From Alcaligenaceae bacterium (GTDB lineage Bacteria > Pseudomonadota > Gammaproteobacteria > Burkholderiales > Burkholderiaceae_B), in assembly GCA_012512545.1 (NCBI GenBank), contig JAAZDZ010000516.1, positions 1 through 6,858 on the forward strand: a DNA stretch of 6,858 bases, read 5' to 3'. Every line of letters starts with the position of its first letter. The first letter of the stretch is position 1. The notes beneath the pieces were generated by a model. It did no database searches. It had not been told where the DNA came from and was given only the letters and a program-made list of their open reading frames with translations. The position numbers were made by a program, and so were the translations under genes. Of this stretch, positions 6,298-6,858 are shown piece by piece.

Positions 6298-6686
6298 TCA
6301 GACTCCGAGAACTTACCTTTGTTGCCGCCTGCTACGCCGTACATGCATCTGTCTATGCCTCTCAGCCCAACCTGTGGGTTTCCCTGCAAGACAATGCTGT
6401 CTTCATGGAGGCCGTCATCAACATGATGTCGGCGATCTGCGCCTCGATGGCGAACACTGCGTTCAGGCTCAAGCGTGCTGACGTTGTCGTCGAAAAGGTC
6501 CTGGTCGAGCTCGTGTCAGGCGTGGGCGTGGGTTTCGTCGCCGGCCTGATTACCTACTCGGTCACCGAGTCGATGGCGACAGACGTGTTCTTACAGCTCG
6601 CCCTGGTGACCCTGGCCGGGTGGGGCGGCTCGAAGGTAATCGAAACGTACACCGAAAAATACTTCGGCGGAGGGAAAGCAAAATGA
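6294..6686 (+). CDS. Putative holin
   Basis: A holin forms lesions in the inner membrane at a set time and lets the endolysin reach the cell wall. The 130-residue product starts with a short basic-hydrophobic segment (residues ~1-22, MIRLRELTFVAACYAVHASV). A moderately hydrophobic helix follows at ~36-55 (FMEAVINMMSAICASMANT), then two clear hydrophobic segments at ~71-91 (LVSGVGVGFVAGLITYSV) and ~97-116 (DVFLQLALVTLAGWGGSKVI). The tail is charged and glycine/lysine-rich (EKYFGGGKAK). The size, the GWGGSK turn after the last hydrophobic segment, the charged C-terminus and the location directly before the endolysin are typical of phage holins, resembling the LydA/HP1-type families. The exact family is uncertain. 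Start ATGA overlaps the stop of the preceding gene by 4 nt, and its own stop overlaps the endolysin start in the same way. Confidence 0.75.
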   Translation: MIRLRELTFVAACYAVHASVYASQPNLWVSLQDNAVFMEAVINMMSAICASMANTAFRLKRADVVVEKVLVELVSGVGVGFVAGLITYSVTESMATDVFLQLALVTLAGWGGSKVIETYTEKYFGGGKAK

Positions 6687-6858
6687 TTCTACGGTCAGGT
6701 TCAATTGGTGCGGCTGTGGGCGATCTCCAGCGCCGACTATTCACTGCCGGGTATGCAGTGGATCAGAACAACATTTATGACGAGCAGACAGAGCGCGCTG
6801 TCCGGCAGCTGCAGGCGCGTGCCCGTCTGGTGGTTGACGGAATCTACGGGCCGAAGAC
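6683..6858 (+). CDS. Endolysin, N-terminal peptidoglycan-binding domain (C-terminus outside window)
   Basis: This is the start of the cell-wall hydrolase of the lysis cassette, occupying the position of P2 gene K. The first 58 residues are visible: MILRSGSIGAAVGDLQRRL, then TAGYAVDQNNIYDEQTERAV and RQLQARARLVVDGIYGPK. This is a PG_binding_1 type domain: G..V..LQ..L...GY, then a T..AV..LQ core and a final VDGIYGPK turn that is normally followed by T. N-terminal binding domains of this kind are common on Pseudomonas phage muramidases (often with a DUF3380-type N-acetylmuramidase domain), but the catalytic domain lies beyond the window, so the bond cut is not known. The ribosome-binding site GGAGG lies in the preceding gene, 9 nt from ATG, and the ATGA overlap indicates coupling with the holin gene. 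No signal peptide is visible, so release would depend on the holin. Confidence 0.9.
   Translation, partial: MILRSGSIGAAVGDLQRRLFTAGYAVDQNNIYDEQTERAVRQLQARARLVVDGIYGPK

Noticed and set aside
6029..6481. Plus-strand open frame of 150 codons overlapping both membrane-protein genes in another frame
   Set aside because: An embedded lysis gene (as with Rz/Rz1 pairs) was considered, but the product is cysteine/arginine-rich with no lipobox, no usable ribosome-binding site and no membrane pattern of its own.

Overview
The window is the left part of the structural region of a P2-like myophage (subfamily Peduovirinae type), most likely a prophage or phage of a GC-rich gammaproteobacterium. Pseudomonas or a close relative fits best, because the endolysin begins with a peptidoglycan-binding domain as in many Pseudomonas phage lysins and the layout resembles phiCTX-type phages. 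The host is an inference. No host gene or attachment site is visible.

Layout. Leftward from a central divergent region run the terminase ATPase/nuclease gene P (579-2321) and, coupled to it by a TAATG junction, the portal gene Q (1-579, which runs off the left edge). Rightward run O (scaffold and maturation protease, 2468-3307), N (major capsid, 3340-4404), M (small terminase, 4419-5081), L (head completion, 5181-5639) and X (small LysM-like tail protein, 5639-5842). These are followed by two small membrane-protein genes (5833-6297 and 6294-6686) and the start of an endolysin gene (from 6683, off the right edge). This is the Q-P-O-N-M-L-X-holin-lysin order of P2, with every head gene present and intact as far as it can be seen.

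How it works together. Portal Q starts the prohead. O scaffolds N and then, as a serine protease, trims it and itself. M and P cut DNA at cos and pump it through the portal. L closes the filled head. X belongs to the tail. The membrane proteins and the endolysin form the start of the lysis cassette. Genes L to lysin are joined by 1-10 nt overlaps, so they are probably translated as a coupled set.

The 146-nt region between P and O (2322-2467) should hold the two divergent late promoters. It also holds a perfect 22-bp inverted repeat only 5 nt upstream of the P start codon, which is the most unusual non-coding signal here. Apart from that and the less conserved lysis genes, the window is a canonical P2-type head module. 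I see no evidence for a wholly new system. There are no tRNAs, CRISPR arrays, insertion sequences or convincing terminators.
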